NCBI RefSeq assembly: GCF_001282945.1
Contig: NZ_CDMG01000008.1
Coordinates: 1 to 42,435, forward strand
Origin: Helicobacter ailurogastricus
Lineage (GTDB): Bacteria; Campylobacterota; Campylobacteria; Campylobacterales; Helicobacteraceae
Direction: 5' to 3'
DNA length: 42,435 nt
Shown here: positions 27,903 to 36,694 of the stretch, piece by piece
Layout: each line of letters begins with the position of its first letter
Position numbering within the stretch: position 1 is the first letter of the stretch
Translations under genes and position numbers: made by a program
The notes under the pieces: generated by a model
Seen by the model: only the letters and a program-made list of their open reading frames with translations
Told to the model about the DNA's origin: nothing
Database searches by the model: none

Positions 27903-28117
27903 ATCCATCCGAGCTGATTGAAGTGAGCATCGGGGGTAGGCGCTATAAAATCACCCTCAACGAGCGTTTTAGTGCCCACACAAGGGCTGAGATTAAAGAG
28001 ACCTTCCACAATAAAGAGATCGCGCCCATTGAGCTTTTTAAACTCCATTTAAACAAAATCCAAGAGATCGCCGACTTGAATGCCAAACTCGCGCAATTGT
28101 TGAGCAAAATTCCCTAG
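27899..28117 (+). CDS. Small hypothetical protein (72 aa)
   Basis: It begins with two beta strands, 'LIEVSIGGRRYKITLNE', and continues as helices ('IELFKLHLNKIQEIADLNAKLAQLL'). The overall shape recalls ZapA-type proteins, but I cannot confirm that. Its ATG overlaps the stop of the coiled-coil gene (ATGA), implying coupled translation and perhaps a complex of the two products. The next gene downstream, a restriction-modification enzyme, looks acquired. Confidence 0.6.
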   Translation: MNPSELIEVSIGGRRYKITLNERFSAHTRAEIKETFHNKEIAPIELFKLHLNKIQEIADLNAKLAQLLSKIP

Positions 28118-28179
28118 TTACTTAACTCCAAGCCTGACCTTTGCTAGTGGTTCTGGAGTGATGAGGATATTAATAAAAA

Positions 28180-31100
28180 ATGTATGACTTTACTAAGCTA
28201 AACAAAGAGCAAGAATCTAAATATCTGACTTTCAAGCAAAAATTTTGTCGCAACGATTCACCCTTAAACAATGAGGAGTGCAAGAGCAGAGAGGACAATC
28301 TTAGAAACCAATTTGAAAACCACATCAACGCCTTGCTAAGAGAACTTGACTTTGTCCCTAAGAGTGGTTTTGAGGTGTTTAAACACGAGGTGGCGCACAA
28401 AAAGGGGAGGATGGATTGCCAATACGGCAACACTATCATTGAGTATAAAAAATACGGCTTATTAAGCAAGCCCACAGAACTTAAGAAAGCTCAAGAACAG
28501 ATCAAGGGCTATCTTGAGGGCGGAGATTTTAGGGGTTTTGTGGTGTATGGTTTTTTGTTTGATGGATGCACCATCTATGCCTATAAAAGGGGTGAGGATG
28601 GAAGAATCTTTGAGGACAAAGAACATAGTGGGGAACTCACGGCGCTAAACTTTGACAACCTCATTAAAACCATTTTTATGGACGGGGTTTGTGCCATCAG
28701 CCCCCAAAATCTTAAAAAAGACTTTGGAATCCTTGACAAAGACGATCATCCCACAAACAATCAAGAAGTTTTGGCACTTGCCAAACACCTTTTTAACACC
28801 TTACAAAAGGGTGTAACAGAGAGAACAAAATTGATCCTCACAGAGTGGGAGAAACTTTTTAGGTTGGCTGAGGGGGGCGATCACGGCAAACACCAAGACA
28901 TTGACAATAGGCGCATGGCATTTTCTAGGATTTTTGGCGTAGAAATCCACGCCAACAACGAATACAAGGCCCTGTTTGCTCTACACACCACACTAAGCAT
29001 TATTATTAAGCTTTTATTAATAAGAATCATCAACGATAAACCAGAAGTTACTGCAAAAACCGATCTACACAAGCTCTATAAAACCAGTCATTTATCTAAG
29101 CTCAGATCGTTTTTTGGTGAGATTGAGAGGGGGGTATTTTTTAGGCAAATTGGCGTGGCGAACATGATAGACAATGACTTCTTTTCTTGGTACACCCAAG
29201 AGGATTTTAACGATGAAATCAGGACGGCACTCCAAACAATCATCTTTAAAATGTGTGGGTATGCCAGCATCGGCATCGCCACCACTTCTGCAATGCTGGA
29301 CCTATTTAAAGAACTCTACCTTAGTTTTATCCCCAAATGTGTGCGGCACAGTTTTGGAGAGTACTACACGCCCTATTGGCTGGCCGAGAGAACATTTTTA
29401 CTCGCCACAAGCAATGAAACGGGCAGTCTTGAGAACAGAACTTTTATCGATCCTAATTGCGGCAGCGGGACATTTTTATCTGTATTTTACAACCATAAAC
29501 GCAAGGATAGCAAAAATATAGATTTTAAGGATTTTGTTAAGGGCGTTGTTGGGGTGGACATCAATCCCCTTGCAACTCTCATGGCAAAGGCCAATTTGTT
29601 GATTCAAGGGCTCAAAACTTGTAACTTTGACTCCGCAAAGAGGTATGAGTTGCCCATTTACTTGGCCGATAGCCTCTACATTCCCCAAACAATCACGATC
29701 GGCAACACAGAATGTTTTGATTATGAACTTTACACAACGGGATTACAAGAGGCTTTTAACACTGATAAAATCCGCATTTGTCTGCCAAAAAGTCTTGTGA
29801 ATCGGGAGGGCTTTTTAGAAATACTCGATGAAATTGAAGCATGCATTGTCAAGAAAGACAGAAAAAGAGCCTTAAAAATCTTTGAGACGTACTTAGACCT
29901 CAACCAAGAAAAAGACTTAAAAAGAGAAATAAGCAAGAATATAGATGAACTCATTAGGTTGGAAGAAAAGAATCTAAATTCCATTTGGCTTAGAATTTTT
30001 GCCAATTACTTTAGAATGGCAAGCTACGACAAATTTGACTACATCATAGGCAACCCCGCTTGGGTACAATGGTCTGTCTTACCCGAGGCGTATAGAAACA
30101 ACATTAAACAGAACATGCGCATGGATGGGCTCTTCTCTGAAGATAAAAATGTTGGGGGCAATAATTTGAACATTTGCGCCCTGATCGCCAATAAATGTTG
30201 CGAGCGTTGGCTAGCACCCAGTGGCAATTTTTGTTTTTTAATGCCAAAATCCATCTTGTTTAATAAGTCGTTTCAAGGTTTTAGAAACCTTATCATCAAC
30301 ACAAACGAGAAATTATATTTTAATGAGATCTTAGACTTTAGCAGGGGGGGCGAGATATTTGAGGGGGTCGGACTTGACTTTTGTGCCTTTAAAATCAACC
30401 GAGTTAAAAATAATGGAGTCATCCCCTTTGTGGATTTTTCAAAAAACAAAGATTTAAAATCTAAGGCCACCCACAACGACACTTGGGAGATGGCAAAAAA
30501 GTATTTTGAGGAGACCACAAAAGTGGCGTTGCAGCTACACACCAGCACAAATAATAATTTTCTCATCACAAACAGCCTAAAAAAAGCCCGAGAATTAAAA
30601 AGCTATCTTGGCAAATGTGCATACAAATTCAGAAAGGGCGTGAGTATAGAATGTTTAATGCGGCTTAAATTTATCAGGCTGGATGGCGAGGATCATTCTT
30701 TGGGGGTATTTCACCCCTACCATAAAGTGGGCAATAGATTACACCCCAACCAAGACAAGACAATTAAGCTAGAGTTGCAATACATCAAACCCTTCATCAC
30801 TGCCCCCATGCTTATAGATGGGGGAGTTATGTTTGCAAACTCTTACGCCATTTGCCCCTATGAACCTCACACCAAGAAGCCCATGCCAAAAGAGGTGCTC
30901 CAAACAAAAGCTCCGCACATTTATAAATACCTTTTGAGCGTAGAACACGAGCTAGGCAAGGGCAGCAATTACAATAAACGAGTCCAAAGTTTTGATGAGT
31001 CTTATGGAATTTTGCGCATGGGGGTTTATGTTTGGGGAAAAAACTTTGTGTGCATCAGAGACAACACCAAACTAGCCCCCAATTTAATCCAAAAAATCAA

Positions 31101-31323
31101 AACAGATTGGGGTGATGAGGTTACCCCTTTATTTGATAACCACATCAGTTACATCAGCCAAAGCACAGACGGCACTGAGTTTATCCACAAAGTAGAGGCA
31201 GATCGTATTTTATCTATTCTCAAGAAGCCAGAGATTCAAGAAATCATCATGCAATCGCAGGACTGTAGAAGCATTTCAAGCCGCCTGCCCATTAAATTGA
31301 CAAAAAAGGGCAAGTTACTTTAA
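28180..31323 (+). CDS. Type IIG restriction-modification enzyme (nuclease and N6-adenine methyltransferase in one chain)
   Basis: The product is 1047 aa. A PD-(D/E)xK-like nuclease motif occurs near the N-terminus: D79, then E88 and K90 in 'TIIEYKK'. The methyltransferase core has 'GEYYTP' (393-398), SAM motif I 'FIDPNCGSGTFL' (422-433) and motif IV 'NPAW' (625-628), a variant of NPPY/F. The C-terminal third is probably target recognition. It would cut and methylate a specific site; the sequence recognised cannot be read here. The DNA is AT-richer by eye than the flanks, with more AAA/TTT codons, as expected for a transferred gene. No separate methylase or specificity gene accompanies it. Its 3' end overlaps the convergent DUF3972 gene by 9 bp. 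It appears intact. Confidence 0.87.
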   Translation: MYDFTKLNKEQESKYLTFKQKFCRNDSPLNNEECKSREDNLRNQFENHINALLRELDFVPKSGFEVFKHEVAHKKGRMDCQYGNTIIEYKKYGLLSKPTELKKAQEQIKGYLEGGDFRGFVVYGFLFDGCTIYAYKRGEDGRIFEDKEHSGELTALNFDNLIKTIFMDGVCAISPQNLKKDFGILDKDDHPTNNQEVLALAKHLFNTLQKGVTERTKLILTEWEKLFRLAEGGDHGKHQDIDNRRMAFSRIFGVEIHANNEYKALFALHTTLSIIIKLLLIRIINDKPEVTAKTDLHKLYKTSHLSKLRSFFGEIERGVFFRQIGVANMIDNDFFSWYTQEDFNDEIRTALQTIIFKMCGYASIGIATTSAMLDLFKELYLSFIPKCVRHSFGEYYTPYWLAERTFLLATSNETGSLENRTFIDPNCGSGTFLSVFYNHKRKDSKNIDFKDFVKGVVGVDINPLATLMAKANLLIQGLKTCNFDSAKRYELPIYLADSLYIPQTITIGNTECFDYELYTTGLQEAFNTDKIRICLPKSLVNREGFLEILDEIEACIVKKDRKRALKIFETYLDLNQEKDLKREISKNIDELIRLEEKNLNSIWLRIFANYFRMASYDKFDYIIGNPAWVQWSVLPEAYRNNIKQNMRMDGLFSEDKNVGGNNLNICALIANKCCERWLAPSGNFCFLMPKSILFNKSFQGFRNLIINTNEKLYFNEILDFSRGGEIFEGVGLDFCAFKINRVKNNGVIPFVDFSKNKDLKSKATHNDTWEMAKKYFEETTKVALQLHTSTNNNFLITNSLKKARELKSYLGKCAYKFRKGVSIECLMRLKFIRLDGEDHSLGVFHPYHKVGNRLHPNQDKTIKLELQYIKPFITAPMLIDGGVMFANSYAICPYEPHTKKPMPKEVLQTKAPHIYKYLLSVEHELGKGSNYNKRVQSFDESYGILRMGVYVWGKNFVCIRDNTKLAPNLIQKIKTDWGDEVTPLFDNHISYISQSTDGTEFIHKVEADRILSILKKPEIQEIIMQSQDCRSISSRLPIKLTKKGKLL

Positions 31324-31827
31324 ATTCCCCATGTCTGTCACCTTGCCCCACATGAGGCGGTACTTGCGCCTCATAAACTCCACTTCCTCGCGCACGCGGT
31401 CTAATTCCTCTTGCAAAAGGGCGATGGTCTTTTTGTCCTCATCGTAAATTTCTTGCATCGAGATCAGGGCTTCTTTTAATAAAGTGTTTTCGTTTTTATA
31501 AGCAGCGATGGTCTCGTCTTTTGCCCCCACGACTTTATCGTGCAAATTTAAAATGGTGTTGATGGTCTTTTCCACATAGGCAGGGTCGGTGGGAGTGTTT
31601 TCTAGTAAAGTGGGGTAGCCCGCCTTAGCCGCCACGAGGCTTTTACTGCCCCCTCTTTTGGCAAGAATTTGCGCCGCGCTGTGTAAATCCACCCAAATTT
31701 TCTGGGCATCATGCTTGCTCTCAATACTCTTATCTTGTATAAGTGCCAAAACCCGCTCTTTAGGCAATTTAGACACGGCGACAAATTCCTCTAATTCAAT
31801 CCAAGTTTTCTCGGGTTGTTTATCCAT
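31315..31827 (-). CDS. DUF3972-type coiled-coil protein
   Basis: The product is 170 aa. The N-terminal half resembles a small DNA-binding or anchoring domain ('WIELEEFVAVSKLPKERVLA'). The C-terminal half is a long coiled coil ('IALLQEELDRVREEVEFMRR'). I recall a homologue following the NifS-like gene in H. pylori (HP0406). Function unknown. It starts 2 bp after the aminotransferase stop, with GGAGG ahead of its ATG, so it is third in the HIT-aminotransferase operon. Its stop overlaps the end of the convergent restriction-modification gene. Confidence 0.75.
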   Translation of the reverse strand: MDKQPEKTWIELEEFVAVSKLPKERVLALIQDKSIESKHDAQKIWVDLHSAAQILAKRGGSKSLVAAKAGYPTLLENTPTDPAYVEKTINTILNLHDKVVGAKDETIAAYKNENTLLKEALISMQEIYDEDKKTIALLQEELDRVREEVEFMRRKYRLMWGKVTDMGNLK

Positions 31828-31829
31828 CT

Positions 31830-33206
31830 TTAGCCTCCACGCAAAGTTTTAACCGCCCTTTGGAGTCTATCTAAGAGATGATCGATGTCTTCAAGGCTGT
31901 GGGTGTAGTGCAAACTCACGCGCAACCACCCCGGGGCTTGCCCTTTGGCTTTGAGCGCGCAAAATCCGCTATCTTGCAAACCCAGCAAGTCATGCCCATA
32001 AGGCCCAGCGCAAGAACAGCCCGCCCGTGTTTCAATGCCATAGGCGTGGCTAAGAAGAGGGGCTAAGTCGTAGCAAGAAACCCCACTGGCGTTAAACGCC
32101 ACATTGCCCACCCTCTTAGCCTGCAAATGCCCATAGATGTTTAAGGCAGGGATGTCTTGCAAACCTTGCATAAAAACCTTAGTGAGCATGCTCTCTCGGC
32201 GGCCAATAAAATTTGTGCCCAATTCATTGCGCAGTTGCAACGCCAGCGCGGCCCTTAAAAGCGGGATCAAGGCGTAAGTGCCCACTTCCTCGCGCAAGTG
32301 CGCGTCTGTGATGTACTCGTGCGTACTGCGACTCACATAAGACACCACCCCCCCACCGCTAAAGCTAGGGGGTAGGCTCGTGTCAATGAGAGATTTTTTG
32401 AGCACCAAAAGCCCACAGCTACCCACCCCGCCTAAAAACTTATGCGCCGCCACAAAACAAGCGTCTAGGGGCACGGGGCTTAAATTGCCATGCGGGGCAT
32501 AGGCGGCTAAGTCAAAAGCCAGAAGGGCGTTGTGCTTTTGGCAAAGTTTAGCAATTTGCTCATAGGGCACAATGAGCCCGGTTACATTAGAAGCCGCCCC
32601 CACAGACACGATCAAAGGGCGCTCTTTGGGGTGCTCCTCTAAAAGTTTAGCAAAGTGCTCGAGTGAAAACAGGCCTTTTTTATCCAGCCCCACACGCACC
32701 ACTTGACACAGCCCCTCTCTCCAGCTCACCTCATTAGAGTGGTGCTCGTAAGGGCCTACGATGACTTGGGGCAAGTCTAAATGCGCTAAATCGCCCAGCC
32801 TTTGGCGGCTTTTAGGGGGCAAGTAGATGCCCAAAATCTCTTGCAAGCGTTTAATGGCGTGACTCGCCCCAAAGCCGGCACTAAGCACCAAAAAATCTTC
32901 ATTGAGCCCCAAGAATTTGCGGATGTTTTCTTTGCAACGCAAATAGACCAAATCCATTAAGCGGGCGTGTTTAGACACGCCAGAGTGGGCGTTGGCATAG
33001 TAGGGCAAGAGTTTCGCCACCCGCTTTTCTACTAAAGTGGAGGCCAGCCCTGAAGCCGTCCAATCAAAGTAGCGCACGCCCTTTTTAAGTACCACGCTTT
33101 GGCGGATGTGCTCTAGTTGCTCTTGCTTGCTATGTTCAGGCAAAAGAGGGGCAAAAATGCCCTCTAAAAACTTGTTTTGTTCTTTGTCTAAGAGAGTTTT
33201 GGCCAT
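31830..33206 (-). CDS. Class V aminotransferase, cysteine desulfurase-like (NifS/Csd)
   Basis: It is a PLP enzyme of 458 aa. The Schiff-base Lys is in 'CFVAAHKFLGGVGSCG'. The Asp/Gln environment is 'LLAFDLAAYAPHG', where the usual Asp is present. A catalytic-type Cys lies in 'TRAGCSCAGPYGHDLLG' near the C-terminus. It corresponds to the H. pylori NifS-like protein HP0405, distinct from the main NifS that feeds iron-sulfur assembly. The physiological sulfur acceptor is unknown. The ATG overlaps the end of the HIT gene by 19 bp. A run of seven C at about 32346 codes for Gly-Gly. Confidence 0.85.
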   Translation of the reverse strand: MAKTLLDKEQNKFLEGIFAPLLPEHSKQEQLEHIRQSVVLKKGVRYFDWTASGLASTLVEKRVAKLLPYYANAHSGVSKHARLMDLVYLRCKENIRKFLGLNEDFLVLSAGFGASHAIKRLQEILGIYLPPKSRQRLGDLAHLDLPQVIVGPYEHHSNEVSWREGLCQVVRVGLDKKGLFSLEHFAKLLEEHPKERPLIVSVGAASNVTGLIVPYEQIAKLCQKHNALLAFDLAAYAPHGNLSPVPLDACFVAAHKFLGGVGSCGLLVLKKSLIDTSLPPSFSGGGVVSYVSRSTHEYITDAHLREEVGTYALIPLLRAALALQLRNELGTNFIGRRESMLTKVFMQGLQDIPALNIYGHLQAKRVGNVAFNASGVSCYDLAPLLSHAYGIETRAGCSCAGPYGHDLLGLQDSGFCALKAKGQAPGWLRVSLHYTHSLEDIDHLLDRLQRAVKTLRGG

Positions 33207-33523
33207 GCAAGCTTTGCGCCCCCTAAAATGTGAAAGTGTAAATGGGGGACTTCCTGCCCGCCATCACCGCCGACATTGGTGATGAGCCGATAACCGCTCT
33301 CTTTGATCCCCAGCACCTCCACGACCTCTAAAATAAAACCACTCATTTGCGCCATTAACTCGGGGCTGGCGGCGTTAAAATCTTTCACGCAAACTTTGGG
33401 GATCACCAACACATGCACGGGGGCTACTGGGTTGATGTCGTGAAACGCCAAAAATTGGGCGTTTTCTAGGACTTTTTGACAGGGAATTTCCCCCGCCACG
33501 ATTTTTTCAAACACATTGGACAC
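33188..33523 (-). CDS. HIT-family nucleotide-binding hydrolase
   Basis: The 111-aa product has the histidine triad 'HLHFHILGG' near the C-terminus (consensus HxHxHxx) and the typical N-terminus 'NVFEKIVAGEIPCQKVLE'. The family hydrolyses purine nucleotide phosphoramidates or Ap4A. The start is GTG 33523 with AAAGG 7 nt upstream; the frame is open 17 codons further but that crosses the promoter. First gene of the HIT-aminotransferase-DUF3972 operon, the same order as H. pylori HP0404-HP0406. Confidence 0.9.
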   Translation of the reverse strand: MSNVFEKIVAGEIPCQKVLENAQFLAFHDINPVAPVHVLVIPKVCVKDFNAASPELMAQMSGFILEVVEVLGIKESGYRLITNVGGDGGQEVPHLHFHILGGAKLAWPKLS

Positions 33524-33548
33524 GCAAAAACCTTTAGAATTTCTGTTT

Positions 33549-33554
33549 ATTATA
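33549..33554 (-). promoter_or_regulatory. -10 box of the HIT operon
   Basis: GCTATAAT on the minus strand lies 25 bp before the GTG start. It sits between the end of the TonB-receptor gene and the HIT gene. Confidence 0.6.
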
Positions 33555-33579
33555 GCTGATTTTAGGCCATTCATTGCGC

Positions 33580-35865
33580 TTAAAACTCATAGCTTAAATA
33601 GGCGGTTACTGAGCGCCCCGGGGCACTCTGGTAGCCTGTAGGGCTTGTGCCAATCCCTCTAAAGTAATACTTCATGTCAAAAATATTATTCACCTGCAAG
33701 CTGCCCACGATTTTATGCCGTCCGCTTTTCCAAAAAACTTGGCTGACTTGTAAATTCCACACCCAATACCACGGCAACAACCCCACGCTGTTACAGCCAT
33801 AACTCACCCCCCCCGTTTTAGCTCCGCTTAAGGGAAAGCACGCCGTCTGTGAGCGGGCTTGATTGAGCATGGACGAGTAGGCGCGGCTGTAAAAGTAGCT
33901 AGAGAGCCCGATGGTGGTGTATTTATAGGTGTAGGTCGCGCCTAGGATGAATTGATGGGGGCTGACATAGGGGAGTTGCTTGCCCTTGATGTTAAAGGGG
34001 TGATTGACGATGCCCACAAACCACTTGGTTTCATCTAGGGCGTTGTTGGTAACCACCGCATTAATGTAGGTGTAGGCCACATGCAAGTTTAGCCCCCTTA
34101 TGGGGGAGTAGTAAAGCTCTAGCTCCACGCCCTGACTTCTGGCATCCACGGGGCCGGGGCTATACCCGCCTGAGTAATAATTTTTGGCAAAAATTAAAAA
34201 ATAGTTGGCATTAAAGCTCAATTTATTTTTATAGGTGTAGCGACTCCCAAACTCCATTTCGTCAAAAAGTTGGTTGTAATTGCTCGAATACAGCGCAATC
34301 ATGCGATTTTGCGGAGGGATAAAACTGCGGCGGTAGTTGCCATAAAAGAGCCAACTATCTGTGGGCCTATAACCGATGTTTAAAGCCGGACTCCACTCGT
34401 TTTGGTGGGTTTTAATGGTTTGCATAGCCGTGTAATTAGGTTTTATAGGGACCTTGCGATCGTAATTTAAAAAGGTGTAGCGCAGCCCCGGGGTGAGAGT
34501 GAGTTTGCCCTTAAAAAACTCTAATTTGTCGCTCAAATAAAGGGCGGTGTAGTTGTTGTCCATGTCTTGGCTGGATTTAAGCAGAGGGGTGGCAGAGGGC
34601 ATTTGGCACTTGCCATTAATTAAAGTCTTGCAAGTGGATTGCGTGGGGGCCATCACAATGTCGTTGGTCATGAAACGCAGGCCAAAATTAAGGCTTTGGG
34701 TAAGGTGTTTAGAGGCGATGTGTAAATTCACATCGGGCTCAATGGCGTTTAAGAGAAAGTGGCGGATGTGATTGACGATGAAAAAGCCGGGGTAGTTCTC
34801 GTTGGTATAGACCAGCCCCCTAGAGGGGTTGGTATTGACATTGAGGTAGTTAGAGTCGAATTGAAAATCGCGGCTCATGGCGTGCCCGTAATAGGTGAGG
34901 GTGAAGTCCCCTCCCAGTTTAGACTCATCTCCAAAGAAGCTTTTATACACCACGCCCCAGCGGTTAGCATCCCCGCTCTTTGTGTTGTTGGGGCGGTTGT
35001 TTTGGAAGCGATTAGAATCGTAAGCACTGGGGGCTAAGGACCCCGGGTCGGTTAAAGAAAATTTATAATACTGGTAGTAAGTCGTGAGTTTGTTGTTTTC
35101 ATTGATTTGGTAAATCCCATCAAACATGTAGTTTTGGATGATCGTGGGGCTGTTGTAGCGAAAACCCTGTCCGGTGATGTAATTGGCCTGCGCTTGGATG
35201 CCGACATATTTATTAAACATGCCCCCCGTTTTTAAATAGGTGTTGTATAAAAAGCTGCTGGCTAAACTTTTATCTGCTGACCCAGCGCTGGAGGTGATGA
35301 ACCCCCCATTAGAGCGTTGCCAAAAGGTGGTGCGCTCTGTGATTTGGTTGCTCCACTTGGTGGAGATGGGCTTGGTGATGATGTTGATCACCCCCCCAAA
35401 GGCATTGGGCCCATAGCGCACGCTCTCCCCCCCCTTAGTAACGCTGATTCGATCGACAGCTTGGAAAGTGACGGGAAAAATAGAAATGCCAATGAGCGCG
35501 TAGGGGGCAACATAAATGGGGATGCCATTGACTAAAACCAGCCCCGTGTTGCTATGCCCAGGGCTGCCCCCTCCAAAGCCCCTAATAGAAAAGCTAGGCA
35601 TCGCCCCCGTGCCGGTGAAGTTGCGGATATGCACCCCAGGGACATTTTGCAAGGCTTCTTCGATGCTCTGATTGGCCTGCTGTGTGAGCTGCTTGTGTGA
35701 GATCACCGTGCGGCTGCCTAAATAGTTTTTCACTCCCGGGCTTTGCCAGCTTAAGGGGGCTTCTTCATAAGGCAAAATTTGCGTGGTCTGCACTCTTTGT
35801 AGGCGCTTTGTCGGGATGGCGTGCAACATGAGGGCTGCACTGCAAAGCAGAGTGGCTTTTCTCAA
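33580..35865 (-). CDS. TonB-dependent outer-membrane receptor, FecA-like
   Basis: It imports iron (or nickel, as known for some Helicobacter members) chelates, driven by TonB-ExbBD. The 761-aa product has a short signal peptide and a plug domain with 'LQNVPGVHIRNFTGTG' and 'PSFSIRGFG'. 'SVRYGPNAFGGVINIITK' marks the end of the plug. A 22-strand-type barrel follows, ending in YLSYEF with terminal Phe. A Cys pair lies mid-barrel ('CKTLINGKC'). The start is TTG 35865 with GGAG 5 nt upstream; a TAGAAT about 30 bp upstream may be its -10. No obvious Fur box. The substrate cannot be read from sequence. A C8 run lies at 33817-33824 within the gene. Confidence 0.87.
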   Translation of the reverse strand: MRKATLLCSAALMLHAIPTKRLQRVQTTQILPYEEAPLSWQSPGVKNYLGSRTVISHKQLTQQANQSIEEALQNVPGVHIRNFTGTGAMPSFSIRGFGGGSPGHSNTGLVLVNGIPIYVAPYALIGISIFPVTFQAVDRISVTKGGESVRYGPNAFGGVINIITKPISTKWSNQITERTTFWQRSNGGFITSSAGSADKSLASSFLYNTYLKTGGMFNKYVGIQAQANYITGQGFRYNSPTIIQNYMFDGIYQINENNKLTTYYQYYKFSLTDPGSLAPSAYDSNRFQNNRPNNTKSGDANRWGVVYKSFFGDESKLGGDFTLTYYGHAMSRDFQFDSNYLNVNTNPSRGLVYTNENYPGFFIVNHIRHFLLNAIEPDVNLHIASKHLTQSLNFGLRFMTNDIVMAPTQSTCKTLINGKCQMPSATPLLKSSQDMDNNYTALYLSDKLEFFKGKLTLTPGLRYTFLNYDRKVPIKPNYTAMQTIKTHQNEWSPALNIGYRPTDSWLFYGNYRRSFIPPQNRMIALYSSNYNQLFDEMEFGSRYTYKNKLSFNANYFLIFAKNYYSGGYSPGPVDARSQGVELELYYSPIRGLNLHVAYTYINAVVTNNALDETKWFVGIVNHPFNIKGKQLPYVSPHQFILGATYTYKYTTIGLSSYFYSRAYSSMLNQARSQTACFPLSGAKTGGVSYGCNSVGLLPWYWVWNLQVSQVFWKSGRHKIVGSLQVNNIFDMKYYFRGIGTSPTGYQSAPGRSVTAYLSYEF

Positions 35866-35910
35866 AATAACTCCAAAAATGGGACTTTTTCTATTCTAAC
35901 ACCCCCCGCC

Positions 35911-36600
35911 TTAAAACTTATACAGATACACCACATTAAACATTTGGGAAGTTTCAAAACGATCAGAGGCCAATAAAGTTTTATTGGTCGGCAAGATTTT
36001 AAAGCCCAATTCAATGCGGTGTTTAGAAAAGAGGGTCAAAGCCGCGCCCGCTTGGATGATGAGCCCAAAGGTTTTAATTTCTTGTTGGTTGCGCAATTGG
36101 AATTGGCCGTTGTCCATGTAAATCACCGCCCCCCCGCCCACGCCCGCATAAAAGCCCAAAAAATGCTGGTAAGAGGGGGTGAGGCTAAACTCAATGGGGA
36201 TTTCTAACCCCGCTGAGGCCACGCCGTAAAAAGAGTCTTGGCGGGGTTTGTTAAAACGCCAATTAACTTCAGAAGTGGCTAAGTCTAAAGCCGCAAACAC
36301 CTTAAGCCCTACAAAACTTGAAAAGAAACTCTGATACCCCCCCTTAAAGCTTAAAATGACGGGGAAGGTTTGGGTTTTGCCCTGCGCGGTGTCTTTTTTA
36401 ATGTCGATCATGCCAAAACCCATGCCAAAAAACCCCCCATCTTTGGCCTTGCGCTGTTTTTGTTTGTTTTTTAGGCGCTCGTATAGCCGCGCTTCTTTTT
36501 GCAAGGATTTTAAAAATTTTTTAGCGTCTGTTTGTGCTTGCAGGGGAGAGGCTAGCCAAACAAAGCCAAGTAAGCACAGCAAAAACCCCAAAAAGCGCAT
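35911..36600 (-). CDS. Small outer-membrane beta-barrel protein
   Basis: The 229-aa product starts at MRFLGFLLCLLGFVWLASPL, with a signal peptide cleaved after about LQAQ. A charged helical stretch ('KQKQRKAKDGGF') is followed by amphipathic strands, and the C-terminus is VVYLYKF with terminal Phe. It resembles the small Helicobacter OMPs; the member cannot be assigned. A start 14 codons upstream (36642) is open but would precede the signal peptide with 'MIGDYTLFGVN', which is unlikely. The TonB-receptor gene follows 45 bp downstream on the same strand. Divergent from mlaE. Confidence 0.7.
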   Translation of the reverse strand: MRFLGFLLCLLGFVWLASPLQAQTDAKKFLKSLQKEARLYERLKNKQKQRKAKDGGFFGMGFGMIDIKKDTAQGKTQTFPVILSFKGGYQSFFSSFVGLKVFAALDLATSEVNWRFNKPRQDSFYGVASAGLEIPIEFSLTPSYQHFLGFYAGVGGGAVIYMDNGQFQLRNQQEIKTFGLIIQAGAALTLFSKHRIELGFKILPTNKTLLASDRFETSQMFNVVYLYKF

Positions 36601-36626
36601 GGAATTGATATTTACCCCGAATAGTG

Positions 36627-36632
36627 TATAAT
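36627..36632 (+). promoter_or_regulatory. -10 box of the Mla operon
   Basis: GTGTATAATC lies 30 bp before the first in-line ATG (36663) and 62 bp before TTG 36695. It is the only strong -10 in the gap between the divergent OMP and the operon. Confidence 0.55.
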
Positions 36633-36694
36633 CACCTATCATAACATAAAATGGTGGTTAAAATGTCCGGGTTGATGGCACACAAGGGGGGGGT

